A DNA stretch of 41,027 bases. Origin: CAZPUI01 sp964415525. GTDB taxonomy: Bacteria > Acidobacteriota > Holophagae > Holophagales > Holophagaceae. The position numbers and the translations under genes are program-made. The stretch lies in contig CAYQAS010000030.1 in the NCBI GenBank assembly GCA_964415525.1, forward strand, positions 1 through 41,027, written 5' to 3'. Shown here one piece after another: positions 10,147-17,498 of the stretch (positions are counted from its first letter, which is position 1; the number at the start of each line of letters is the position of its first letter). Under the pieces are notes generated by a model, which saw only the letters and a list, made by a program, of their open reading frames with translations, did no database searches and was not told the origin of the DNA.

Positions 10147-10748
10147 TCAAGATCAACCTACTTGGTGACTCGCTGGCGCAGGCTTCGGCCAAAAAGACTG
10201 ACAAAGCTGCCGAACAGCAGGCAGAACAGGTCTATGCCCAGGTTGAACCCTCCCGTCGAACAAGTCTTCCTGTCGCGGGCGTTATTGTCGGTCTGACCTT
10301 CTCTTGTGCCGGCCTCGTCTACTACCTCTGGCTGGACCACCAGATCCAGAAGGCGGAAGAAGTGAAGGCCAAACTTGAGGCGGAAAAGCAGGAGCTCGAT
10401 AAATATACAAAGCTATTCAATGAATACGTTGCAAAGAAGGAACTTCTGAAGAAGAAGATTGAGGTGCTTACCCGCCTCAAGGGCAATCAGGAACTGACGG
10501 TAAAAGTCGTTGAACAACTTGCAAATTGTGTCCCGGATGATATTTGGTTTAACGAATTGTATATTAATGGCCGTGCCCTCACCGTAACTGGTTTCGGACG
10601 ATCCTTTGAATCCGTAAACGTGTTCCGCGGCAAGCTTGCGGAAAACCGTAACTGGTTCAACAAGGTGAACCATCAGGTCAGCACCCGGGACAACGCCAGA
10701 AACGTGTCCTTCACGATCACGTTCGAACTCGCAGACTCGGCGTCGTAG
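10143..10748 (+). CDS. pilN: Type IV pilus alignment protein PilN
   Basis: 201 residues. The extreme N-terminus MIKINLLGDS carries the INLL motif by which PilN binds the PilM cleft. A membrane helix is at about 41-60 (VAGVIVGLTFSCAGLVYYLW), followed by a Lys/Glu-rich coiled coil about 62-115 and a small periplasmic alpha/beta domain. It pairs with PilO. The cytoplasmic tail between motif and helix is long and charged. Base composition of the coiled-coil part (about 10380-10620) is notably AT-richer than the window average. Confidence 0.93.
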   Translation: MIKINLLGDSLAQASAKKTDKAAEQQAEQVYAQVEPSRRTSLPVAGVIVGLTFSCAGLVYYLWLDHQIQKAEEVKAKLEAEKQELDKYTKLFNEYVAKKELLKKKIEVLTRLKGNQELTVKVVEQLANCVPDDIWFNELYINGRALTVTGFGRSFESVNVFRGKLAENRNWFNKVNHQVSTRDNARNVSFTITFELADSAS

Positions 10749-10757
10749 GGGGGTGGC

Positions 10758-11384
10758 ATGAACGAACTGCAGAAACAGATCCTCGTTGGCGGTCTAATTG
10801 GGATCCTCATCTGCGCTGCCACCTACATCTCCATGGGGGGCAAGCGAGAGGATCTGGACGCCTTGACATCGGCCATCACCCAGCTTGAACAAGAAGTTGA
10901 GAAGGGGAAACAATACAAAGCCAACTACGAAAAACTGCGAAAGGAAGTTGACGCACAGAATAAACAGCTGGACGAGCTTATCAAGCTGATGCCTTCGGAG
11001 CTTGATCGAGGCGAGTTGCCTATCCGGTTAAAAAAATTGGCAGATACTGCAGGTCTTGAACAAACATTATTTAAGGCCGGAGGTGGTTCTGTGAACAAAG
11101 AACAGTACTACACCGCCTATCCATACGAATTTAGCTATCGCGCTGGGTTCCACGACTTTGGTCGGTTTGCATCACTGATCTCTGGATTCGACAAGATGGT
11201 AAACATCAGTGGGATCCAGATGCGTCGTGCGGGGGGGGCGCTCTATCCGGTCACGTTGAATTGCACAGTTACGGCCTTCGTGTACAACCCTGGCGATAAG
11301 CCCGCTACCGCAGCGCCTCCGCCTCCTCCCGCCCCAAAGCCGAGTAAGCCAAGCAAGGGCGATATCAAAGGTGAAGGAGACTGA
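10758..11384 (+). CDS. pilO: Type IV pilus alignment protein PilO
   Basis: 208 residues. Short cytoplasmic start, membrane helix about 8-27 (ILVGGLIGILICAATYISMG), coiled coil about 32-80, then the periplasmic PilO ferredoxin-like domain (SYRAGFHDFGRFASLIS). It ends in a Pro/Lys-rich tail (APPPPPAPKPSKPSK) that is longer than usual. PilO forms heterodimers with PilN and binds PilP, connecting the motor to the secretin. It starts 9 bp after pilN, with a G-rich ribosome site. Confidence 0.93.
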   Translation: MNELQKQILVGGLIGILICAATYISMGGKREDLDALTSAITQLEQEVEKGKQYKANYEKLRKEVDAQNKQLDELIKLMPSELDRGELPIRLKKLADTAGLEQTLFKAGGGSVNKEQYYTAYPYEFSYRAGFHDFGRFASLISGFDKMVNISGIQMRRAGGALYPVTLNCTVTAFVYNPGDKPATAAPPPPPAPKPSKPSKGDIKGEGD

Positions 11385-11389
11385 GTCAT

Positions 11390-11866
11390 ATGAGCACCCG
11401 ATCCTTCAGAATGCTACTCGTTGGGCTTTTGGTCATGTCGCGGGGGTTTTCCCAGCCGGTGACCAAGCAGGGCCCCAAAGCCACCGGCAAGCAGGAAATC
11501 CCCGCAGTCAAGTCTGAGGATCATTCCGGGGACGGCCTTGAGCATGTCAAATTCCCTTATCGCCCAAACCTGGAGCGAGATCCATTCAGTTCCCCTTCTG
11601 ACAATGTCGATAAGACGCGGGCAGAATCCGTTGATGAGATTGGAGTCAAGGGGCGGGTGGTGGTAAATGGTAAAGCCCTTGCGATTGTAATTGACTCGCG
11701 GGGAAAGACTCGAACATTGCCGGTTGGGTACAAGTTCAAGGACGGCGAGATTTCTGCCATAACTGATCGAGCCGTTGTCTTCCGGCAGTGGGATCCGAAT
11801 TCCACCAATCGTTCGCATTCTAAGTCTATTGAAAAACCGTTCAAGCGCGAGGAGGGTAACCGATGA
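11390..11866 (+). CDS. pilP: Type IV pilus alignment protein PilP (no lipobox)
   Basis: 158 residues. A signal peptide of about 22 residues (MLLVGLLVMSRGFSQ) is followed by a disordered basic stretch and the PilP beta domain about 75-145 (VKGRVVVNGKALAIVIDSRG, then VGYKFKDGEISAITDRAVVF). PilP bridges PilN/PilO to the PilQ secretin. The Pseudomonas and Neisseria proteins are lipoproteins. Here no Cys lies at the cleavage site, so it appears periplasmic or helix-anchored. The 3' end overlaps pilQ by 4 bp. Confidence 0.88.
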   Translation: MSTRSFRMLLVGLLVMSRGFSQPVTKQGPKATGKQEIPAVKSEDHSGDGLEHVKFPYRPNLERDPFSSPSDNVDKTRAESVDEIGVKGRVVVNGKALAIVIDSRGKTRTLPVGYKFKDGEISAITDRAVVFRQWDPNSTNRSHSKSIEKPFKREEGNR

Positions 11867-13857
11867 ACGCTCGCCTGAGTGTCTTGCTCGTGGCTGGGAG
11901 TGCGCTGATGCTGGGCGTTCCCTTCCATCCGGCGATTGCGGCTGCCCCTGAAGTCAAGGAAGGCCGCAAACAATCTGTTCAGATCCAGTCAGTTCGTTTG
12001 GATACCGAAAATTCGGGCGATGTGCGGCTCGTCATTTCGATTCCTGGATTCCAGGGGGTTCCGCAGTTGCAGGTATTGGAACGACCTGATCGGGTTGTTC
12101 TCGACTTGCCCGATGTCTTCCGTGGGAAGGTGGTCGGGGCCAAAGAGCTTGGCAGCATCGCGCATCCCCTTATCCGTCGCTGTCGCCTTGCCCAGAACCA
12201 GACTGATCCCAAGCCCATTACCCGACTGGTTCTAGAGGTTGCCCCAGGCACGACTGCTCGCCTCAATCCACTCGAAGATCGTGTGATGCTCATTCTGGGA
12301 GGAGCGGTCGCATCATCTAAGGCTATGGTCAATGGGCTGCCTGTTTTGGCAACCGCCTCGCCGGTTCTTTCAGTCCATCCCGTCCTGACGGAGAAAAACG
12401 AGAATCGCGAGAAGCCTGTCTGCCCTCCATTGACGCCGATGCCCTCCATTGGTTCAGCGTTCCGGGCACTGCCCGTTATGACAGCAGCCATGCTCAACCC
12501 TCAGAGGCCCGCCGTTGAGCAGCCTCCCGCTCCTACGGAAAATAGCCGCAAGGGGAAGGTCTTGGGAGAGGTCAATACGAAGTACCGCGGTACTCCGATG
12601 ACCATCGATCTGCAGAAGACCGATCTTCCACAACTGTTGCGCACCCTTGCGGATATCGCTGACCTCGACATCATTCATGACCCCGACCTCAAATCGATTG
12701 AAATTGAGGCCAATTTCCGGCAGAAACCCTGGGACCAGATTCTCGATATCGTTTGCAAACAGTACGGTTTGGGCAGGACGGTGGAGAATGGCATTCTGCG
12801 AGTCGCACGTCTAGAGACCCTGCGGAAGGAAGAGGAGCAGACTCGTGCCTTGGAAGATGCCCGTAACCTGACGGGTGAACTCACGACCTGGACTCGGCCG
12901 CTCAGCTTCGCCAAGGCGAATGATGTCCGAACTCTCGTAGAGCGTGTCAAGACTCCGCGCGGCAGTTTGATTGTGGATGATCGAACCAACACTCTCTTCA
13001 TCACGGATCTTCCGCGCCAGAAGACCTTGATCAGCGACTTTATCAATACTTTGGATGTTCCGATTCAGCAGGTCGCCATCGAAGCCAAGATTGTGGAAGC
13101 CAACATTGGTTGGAATCAGGCCTTCGGTGTGAAGTGGCCGACGGCGAATGCCGGAGGAACGGAACTCACTGCGAATGGCGCGGCTGTTCCTTGGGTTTCT
13201 GGGAATGGGAAGTCGTGGAATGGCATGAATAACCGCTCGGACGGCGGCAACACTGCCATGGTCGGATTCACGCCTGGGAAGGATGGCGCCACCTCCATCG
13301 CTGGGGCCACCGGCGAGATGTGGCTTTCGTTCCTCAGCCCGAGGATCAGCCTCAACGTGATTCTGCAGGCTGCCGAATCCGAAGGAAATGCTCGGATTGT
13401 TTCGAATCCGAGGGTGACCACCTTCAACAACAAGATGGGCAAGATTCTTTCCGGCGAGAAGATTCCCTTCCCAATGATGCAGACCGGTGGCAGCGTCGGC
13501 GCCATTGCTGTGAGTTTTGCGGATGCAAACCTCTCGCTGGAAGTGACGCCCCAGATCAACAATGACGGCACGATCATGATGGAACTCAAGGTTGAGAAAT
13601 CGGAGGCGGACTTCAGCCGTCAAGTTAACGGCCAGCCCACCATCATCCGGCGTGAGGTCATGACCAATGTCCTGGTTCAGGACGGCGGTACTGCGGTCCT
13701 GGGTGGCGTCTATGTCAAGCGCAGTTCTACGGATACCGCAGGTGTCCCCTTCTTCTCCAAGCTACCGGTTATCGGAGGTCTTTTCCGAAATCGCAGCAAC
13801 AAAGAAGAGAGCCGAGAACTCTTGATGTTTATTACGCCGCGCATTATCCGTCAGTAG
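11863..13857 (+). CDS. pilQ: Type IV pilus outer-membrane secretin PilQ
   Basis: 664 residues. Signal peptide about 1-26 (LLVAGSALMLGVPFHPAIAA). One AMIN domain about 40-130, which may bind peptidoglycan. A variable linker, then an STN/N0 domain about 240-310 (IDLQKTDLPQLLRTLADIAD), an N1/NolW domain about 340-415 (TRPLSFAKANDVRTLVERVK), and the secretin core about 420-664, ending LPVIGGLFRNRSNKEESREL, the C-terminal gate signature. It forms the outer-membrane ring through which the pilus passes. Last gene of the operon, followed directly by a strong terminator. A single AMIN domain makes it simpler than many proteobacterial PilQ proteins. Confidence 0.96.
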   Translation: MNARLSVLLVAGSALMLGVPFHPAIAAAPEVKEGRKQSVQIQSVRLDTENSGDVRLVISIPGFQGVPQLQVLERPDRVVLDLPDVFRGKVVGAKELGSIAHPLIRRCRLAQNQTDPKPITRLVLEVAPGTTARLNPLEDRVMLILGGAVASSKAMVNGLPVLATASPVLSVHPVLTEKNENREKPVCPPLTPMPSIGSAFRALPVMTAAMLNPQRPAVEQPPAPTENSRKGKVLGEVNTKYRGTPMTIDLQKTDLPQLLRTLADIADLDIIHDPDLKSIEIEANFRQKPWDQILDIVCKQYGLGRTVENGILRVARLETLRKEEEQTRALEDARNLTGELTTWTRPLSFAKANDVRTLVERVKTPRGSLIVDDRTNTLFITDLPRQKTLISDFINTLDVPIQQVAIEAKIVEANIGWNQAFGVKWPTANAGGTELTANGAAVPWVSGNGKSWNGMNNRSDGGNTAMVGFTPGKDGATSIAGATGEMWLSFLSPRISLNVILQAAESEGNARIVSNPRVTTFNNKMGKILSGEKIPFPMMQTGGSVGAIAVSFADANLSLEVTPQINNDGTIMMELKVEKSEADFSRQVNGQPTIIRREVMTNVLVQDGGTAVLGGVYVKRSSTDTAGVPFFSKLPVIGGLFRNRSNKEESRELLMFITPRIIRQ

Positions 13858-13871
13858 TCAGTCCTGATCCT

Positions 13872-13909
13872 AAAAAAGAAGCCCCCGGATGTTCCGGGGG
13901 TTTCTTCTT
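13872..13909. terminator. Bidirectional rho-independent terminator after pilQ
   Basis: The stem GCCCCCGGA/TCCGGGGG has a 3-base loop and is flanked by an A-run on one side and a T-rich run on the other; AAGAA/TTCTT extends the pairing. It begins 14 bases after the pilQ stop. The A/T flanks make it usable for the convergent zinc-ribbon operon, whose last stop is at 13933. Confidence 0.9.
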
Positions 13910-13932
13910 AGTGCGATTTTGAGGTGAGATAT

Positions 13933-14142
13933 TTACCCTAGCGGGAGGGTTCTGACCAGACGGCGGCATGCATTGCAGAGAATCGTGTAGGTATCGGACT
14001 TCTCGCGATGGTAAGTGAAGCCTGGGCCTTCAAGAGGGGATTGGGGATTCGCAGCGAGGGAACCGAAGTGGTATTCCGCGATGCGAACACTCTGGGGGGC
14101 CGTCAGATCGGCGCCGCAGTTGGGACAGGAGAGGTTGGACAT
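13933..14142 (-). CDS. Small zinc-ribbon protein
   Basis: 69 residues from an ATG with AAGGAG at ideal distance; the frame is open further upstream but with an implausible Arg/Pro-rich extension. Two Cys pairs, CPNCG at 6-10 and CNAC at 56-59, form a probable zinc ribbon around a short beta region. No known family is recognised beyond that fold. Last gene of a three-gene minus-strand cluster; it begins 17 bp after the stop of the small membrane protein. Confidence 0.75.
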   Translation of the reverse strand: MSNLSCPNCGADLTAPQSVRIAEYHFGSLAANPQSPLEGPGFTYHREKSDTYTILCNACRRLVRTLPLG

Positions 14143-14159
14143 GGCGCAACTCCTTGGAA

Positions 14160-14312
14160 TCAGCGTGTGAAAAACCACCACAGCAGGTAAATCACCAGGG
14201 CCAGAACGAGCAGACCCGCGAGTAGGCGAAGGACGAACCTCCCGATTTTGTACGCGATCCACAGCGCCAGCAAGGCGAGGATGGCGATGGTGGACAGTTC
14301 GAGGGTTTTCAC
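14160..14312 (-). CDS. Small membrane protein, 50 residues
   Basis: A GTG start overlaps the upstream dehydrogenase stop codon by 4 bp (GTGA, 14309-14312), with AGGGGG before it. The product is MKTLELSTIAILALLALWIA followed by a basic YKIGRF turn and a second hydrophobic stretch ending WWFFTR. It is either two short membrane helices in a hairpin or one long one. No homologous family is recognised. Support is the overlap, the ribosome site, the clean hydrophobic pattern, and fit in a collinear cluster. Confidence 0.65.
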   Translation of the reverse strand: MKTLELSTIAILALLALWIAYKIGRFVLRLLAGLLVLALVIYLLWWFFTR

Positions 14313-15157
14313 AGGCGGTTTCCCCCTGGATTCCATCGATAGAACCCTTGTCCAGATTTCCTACCGAGTCGACCGGACGCCACATGCGCGATCAGGATCT
14401 CTGGGGGCTCCCACTGGACTTTTCCGGTGGACACAAACAGTTGGCGGGCGATGGCGAGGCGAACATCGAGACCCACGCGATCCGACAATTCGAGCGGACC
14501 AACAGGCCAACCATAGCCCTGAACCATCAGTCGATCGATTCCCTGAGGATCGTCTGTTCCCTGCTCGAGAAGGCGCATCGCCTCCAGGCCGACCGCCATG
14601 CCCATGCGGGTTGCGGCAAACCCAGGGGTGTCCTCGACGGCAATGGCATCCAGCCCCCATTCCTGGGCCAAGCTCCGGAGGCGTGGAAGATTGGCTGGGG
14701 ATGCAACGATCTCGACAACGGTGCTGCGGTGAATGGGGACGAACACATGGAATGCGGATAGCCGAGTGGGATCAGGGAGGCGGGCTCCCACCTCCCTGAC
14801 GGGTAGGCTGGAGGTACCCGTGAGCAGCAAGGCATCAGGAGGTGCGATGGCTGCCAGCGCCTGCCAAGCACGCTGCTTGAGCTCCAACTGCTCGGGAAGG
14901 GCCTCGAACAGGACATTCGCATCCATCACGGCCGTGGATGTCAGGGTGACTGGGAGGATCCGGCGCAGGGCTTCTTCGAGTTCTGGTCTGCGGATCCGGG
15001 AGATCCGTTCGCTGATGAGGCGATGGGCATTCCTGGCGTGGGAGAGCTCCCGCCCCGCCAGGGCGACTTCCCACCCACGCCCTGCAGCGAAGAGGGCGAG
15101 ATCCTGGCCAAGGGTGCCTGGTCCGAGAATGGCAAGGCGGTGGGACATGTCCTCCAT
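14309..15157 (-). CDS. 3-hydroxyacyl-CoA dehydrogenase family protein
   Basis: About 282 residues. N-terminal NAD-binding Rossmann fold (LAILGPGTLGQDLALFAAGR, GxGxxG-type with Pro), the catalytic-site TGTSSLPV and LSAFHVFVPIH segments, and a C-terminal 3HCDH domain (ATRMGMAVGLEAMRLLEQG, GYGWPVGPLELSDRVGLDV, GRKSGQGFYRW). It oxidises L-3-hydroxyacyl-CoA with NAD in beta-oxidation or butyrate-type pathways; the exact chain length is unknown. The start is uncertain: ATG at 15157 or 15148 both place the Rossmann fold at the N-terminus, and the frame is open to 15310. It overlaps the small membrane gene by 4 bp. Confidence 0.85.
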   Translation of the reverse strand: MEDMSHRLAILGPGTLGQDLALFAAGRGWEVALAGRELSHARNAHRLISERISRIRRPELEEALRRILPVTLTSTAVMDANVLFEALPEQLELKQRAWQALAAIAPPDALLLTGTSSLPVREVGARLPDPTRLSAFHVFVPIHRSTVVEIVASPANLPRLRSLAQEWGLDAIAVEDTPGFAATRMGMAVGLEAMRLLEQGTDDPQGIDRLMVQGYGWPVGPLELSDRVGLDVRLAIARQLFVSTGKVQWEPPEILIAHVASGRLGRKSGQGFYRWNPGGNRL

Positions 15158-15418
15158 GATGAGGCCTGTCACAGTTCCGATCCAATCGAGGTGAGGTGCT
15201 TTCCTGAGCCTTTCGGTGAACTCCTGGACTTTCTGAATGACAACCGCTTCGCTTGAACGGGCAGTCCAATCGCGCACGAACCTCCTCCGTGCTTTGCCAT
15301 GGCGGGTCAACCATGGTGTGCCATGGCTCGCGACAGCTACGGTGCAGGTCGGGATGAGCTACCATGAGAGCTTCGATCCTGCCTTTCGGGCTGGATCCAG
15401 AACAGGGATCCCACCCGC
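15158..15418. other. Divergent intergenic region
   Basis: About 260 bases between the dehydrogenase start and the PP2C start. The left part may belong to the dehydrogenase if translation begins further upstream. CCATGG occurs three times close together (15297, 15311, 15321). No convincing promoter hexamer pair was seen. Confidence 0.4.
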
Positions 15419-16345
15419 ATGCTGATCAATTACGCCGCGATCACCCACCAGGGCCGCGTCCGCAAGAACAACGAAGACGCCTTCCTGGTGAGCGCCCTCG
15501 ACGGAGACGAGCCCTTGGTCAACACCCTTGGAGGGCTCCGGAAGAGCTGTCCCGCGGGGTTGCTGGCTGCGGTGGCCGACGGCATGGGTGGCGCCGCGGC
15601 TGGCGAGATCGCGAGCCGTGAAGGGCTCGCCGCCATGTCGGTGAACCTCTTCAGCCGGTGGGGCATCCTGCCAAGCGACCTACGCAAGGAAATCAACCTG
15701 TGGCGTGCCCTGAGGGATGCCACCGAATCTTCCAGTGCGGCGGTGCTGCGTTATTCCGATGAAGAGCGCAGTGCCCGCGGCATGGGAAGTACCATGACCG
15801 CCGCCATGATCTGGGAAGGCGCCGCCTACATCGCGCAGATCGGCGACAGCCGCGCCTACCTGCTGCGTGGTGAGAACCTCACTCAGCTGACCCGGGACCA
15901 GACTCTGGTCAATGAGATGGTGGAGAACGGCATCCTGACGCCGGAGCAGGTCCACACTCACCCGCAGCGCAGCATGATCACCCAGGCCCTCGGTGCGCCC
16001 ATGGCTCTGAAGACGGTAATGGGTAAGGTCCCGCTCCGCCGCGGGGACCGGCTCCTCCTTTGTTCCGATGGCCTACATGGGGAAATGGACCACGAGACGC
16101 TTCGCAACATCCTTGCCCAGCGCTATTCCCTCAAAGAGACGCTGGCCCGTCTTCTGAATGCGGCTCTGGAGGGTGGCGGACGCGATAATGTCACTGCGGT
16201 GCTGTTGGCGCTTGACGATCCTGCCTTCCCTCTTCCCGGGAAGAAGGATATGCCAGCCTTGCAGCCGCCCTCACCCCAGACTTTCCAGGACACGCGTCCT
16301 GGGCTCATCTCTCGGATCGGTCACAAGCTCGCAGGAAAGTCATGA
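15419..16345 (+). CDS. PP2C-family Ser/Thr protein phosphatase, second copy
   Basis: 308 residues. All PP2C motifs are present: RKNNEDAF (Asp20), VADGMGGAAAGE (Asp54-Gly55), MGSTMTAAMI, IGDSRAYLL, CSDGLHGEM and GGRDNVTAVLLAL. It is longer than the copy at 8217 by an insertion after Asp20 and a basic C-terminal tail rich in Pro. First gene of an overlapping operon with rdgC, an uncharacterised gene and a cell-wall amidase. A function in control of cell-wall or DNA processes is suggested only by this context. Confidence 0.95.
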   Translation: MLINYAAITHQGRVRKNNEDAFLVSALDGDEPLVNTLGGLRKSCPAGLLAAVADGMGGAAAGEIASREGLAAMSVNLFSRWGILPSDLRKEINLWRALRDATESSSAAVLRYSDEERSARGMGSTMTAAMIWEGAAYIAQIGDSRAYLLRGENLTQLTRDQTLVNEMVENGILTPEQVHTHPQRSMITQALGAPMALKTVMGKVPLRRGDRLLLCSDGLHGEMDHETLRNILAQRYSLKETLARLLNAALEGGGRDNVTAVLLALDDPAFPLPGKKDMPALQPPSPQTFQDTRPGLISRIGHKLAGKS

Positions 16346-16953
16346 GTCTGCTTCAAGGTAATCTCTCACTGAAACGCTTCCTTGTGCTCGGGCCGGTGCC
16401 CACCGAGGTGGATCTGCTCGATGGCCTGCGGCAAGACCAGTTCCGTCCCTTCGAGGACGGAATGGAGGAGGAGCGGCAAGGCTGGTGCGACTGGCGCAAC
16501 CCCCTCATCACGCCCCCCGATGAGACCTGGGTGACCCAGGAGCGCTTTGCGGTGTTCGGCCTGCGCATCGATACCCGCCGTGTCCCCTCCATGCTGCTCA
16601 AGGCCCATGTGGACCTGCGCATCCAGCAGGTCATGAAGGAGAAGGACCTCTCCTTTGTCGGCAAGGAGGCTCGGGTTTCCCTGGCGGACGAAGTGAAGGC
16701 GGAACTGCTCCGGAAGGTGCTGCCCACGCCGAAAGTCGTGGAGGTCGCGTGGGACCTCAAGGGCGGTGTGCTCTGGACGACGGCCTCCAGCAGCAAGACC
16801 CAGTCCGCGCTAACCGAGCTCTTCATGAAGTCCTTCGGGTGCGAACTGCAGCCGCTGGCACCCCTGCTCCTGGCCGGACGCCTCGTGCCGGACCTGCCGG
16901 TAGAGAACCTGATGACCCTGGACCCCCTTGAACTCTCCTTTGAGGAGGCCTGA
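16342..16953 (+). CDS. rdgC: RdgC-family recombination-associated protein, short form
   Basis: 203 residues; the Escherichia coli protein has about 300. Family-like segments are an N-terminal strand (LKRFLVLG), a FRPFEDGMEEERQGWCDW segment matching the F-P..GW region, a basic helix with VSLADEVKAELLRKVLP, and WTTASSSKTQSALTELFMKS matching the conserved D-ASSKKAE region. RdgC forms a ring that clamps double-stranded DNA and restrains RecA. About 100 C-terminal residues are missing compared with E. coli, so ring geometry may differ. ATGA overlap with the phosphatase; AGGAAAG ribosome site. Confidence 0.75.
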   Translation: MSLLQGNLSLKRFLVLGPVPTEVDLLDGLRQDQFRPFEDGMEEERQGWCDWRNPLITPPDETWVTQERFAVFGLRIDTRRVPSMLLKAHVDLRIQQVMKEKDLSFVGKEARVSLADEVKAELLRKVLPTPKVVEVAWDLKGGVLWTTASSSKTQSALTELFMKSFGCELQPLAPLLLAGRLVPDLPVENLMTLDPLELSFEEA

Positions 16954-16955
16954 CG

Positions 16956-17498
16956 TTGAAGGCAATGGAACTGATTGAACAGGGACGCTTCCTCGGGGAA
17001 GAGTTCATCCTCTGGCTCTGGATGCGTGGCCTCACCGAAGGCGGCACCTCTGGTGCCGAGGGCGATACGTCCGCCTGTTTCGTGGACGACGCCGTGGTAT
17101 TGGTGTCTGAGCATGGGGATGTGAAGGAACTCAGCCTGCGCAAGGGCAACCCAGCGGAATCCCGTGAGGCCTTCGAGGCACTCTCCCGTGGCATGCGCCC
17201 CAGCAAGGCCAAGATCCGGCTGCTGGCGGGCGACATGGAGTGGACCTGCGTCCTGAGCGCCGCCAGCCTCGACACGAGCGCCATGAAGCTCCCGCCGAGC
17301 CAGGCCAAGGATCCCCAGGGGCGCGTCTCCGATCGCCTCTTTCTTCTGGAAGAGGGCTTGGCCCACCTCGAACGGCGCTTCCAGGCCTTCCTCTCGGTGC
17401 GTGTGGACGAGACAGACACCCTTCGCGAGACGCTGATGGCCTGGATTCGACAGGGCCTGTCCATGGAAGATCCCGCCGGGGCGCCATGGGAGGGTTGA
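16956..17498 (+). CDS. Uncharacterised protein downstream of rdgC
   Basis: 180 residues from a TTG start placed 7 bases after GAGGAGG; the ATG three codons later is too far from that site. The sequence begins with a helix (ELIEQGRFLGEEFILWLWMR) followed by an acidic loop, beta strands (ACFVDDAVVLVSE) and a C-terminal helical region. No catalytic motif is visible. It starts 2 bp after rdgC and its 3' end overlaps the amidase start by 13 bp, so it belongs to the same transcript. A partner function with RdgC is possible; this is inference from position. Confidence 0.8.
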   Translation: MKAMELIEQGRFLGEEFILWLWMRGLTEGGTSGAEGDTSACFVDDAVVLVSEHGDVKELSLRKGNPAESREAFEALSRGMRPSKAKIRLLAGDMEWTCVLSAASLDTSAMKLPPSQAKDPQGRVSDRLFLLEEGLAHLERRFQAFLSVRVDETDTLRETLMAWIRQGLSMEDPAGAPWEG

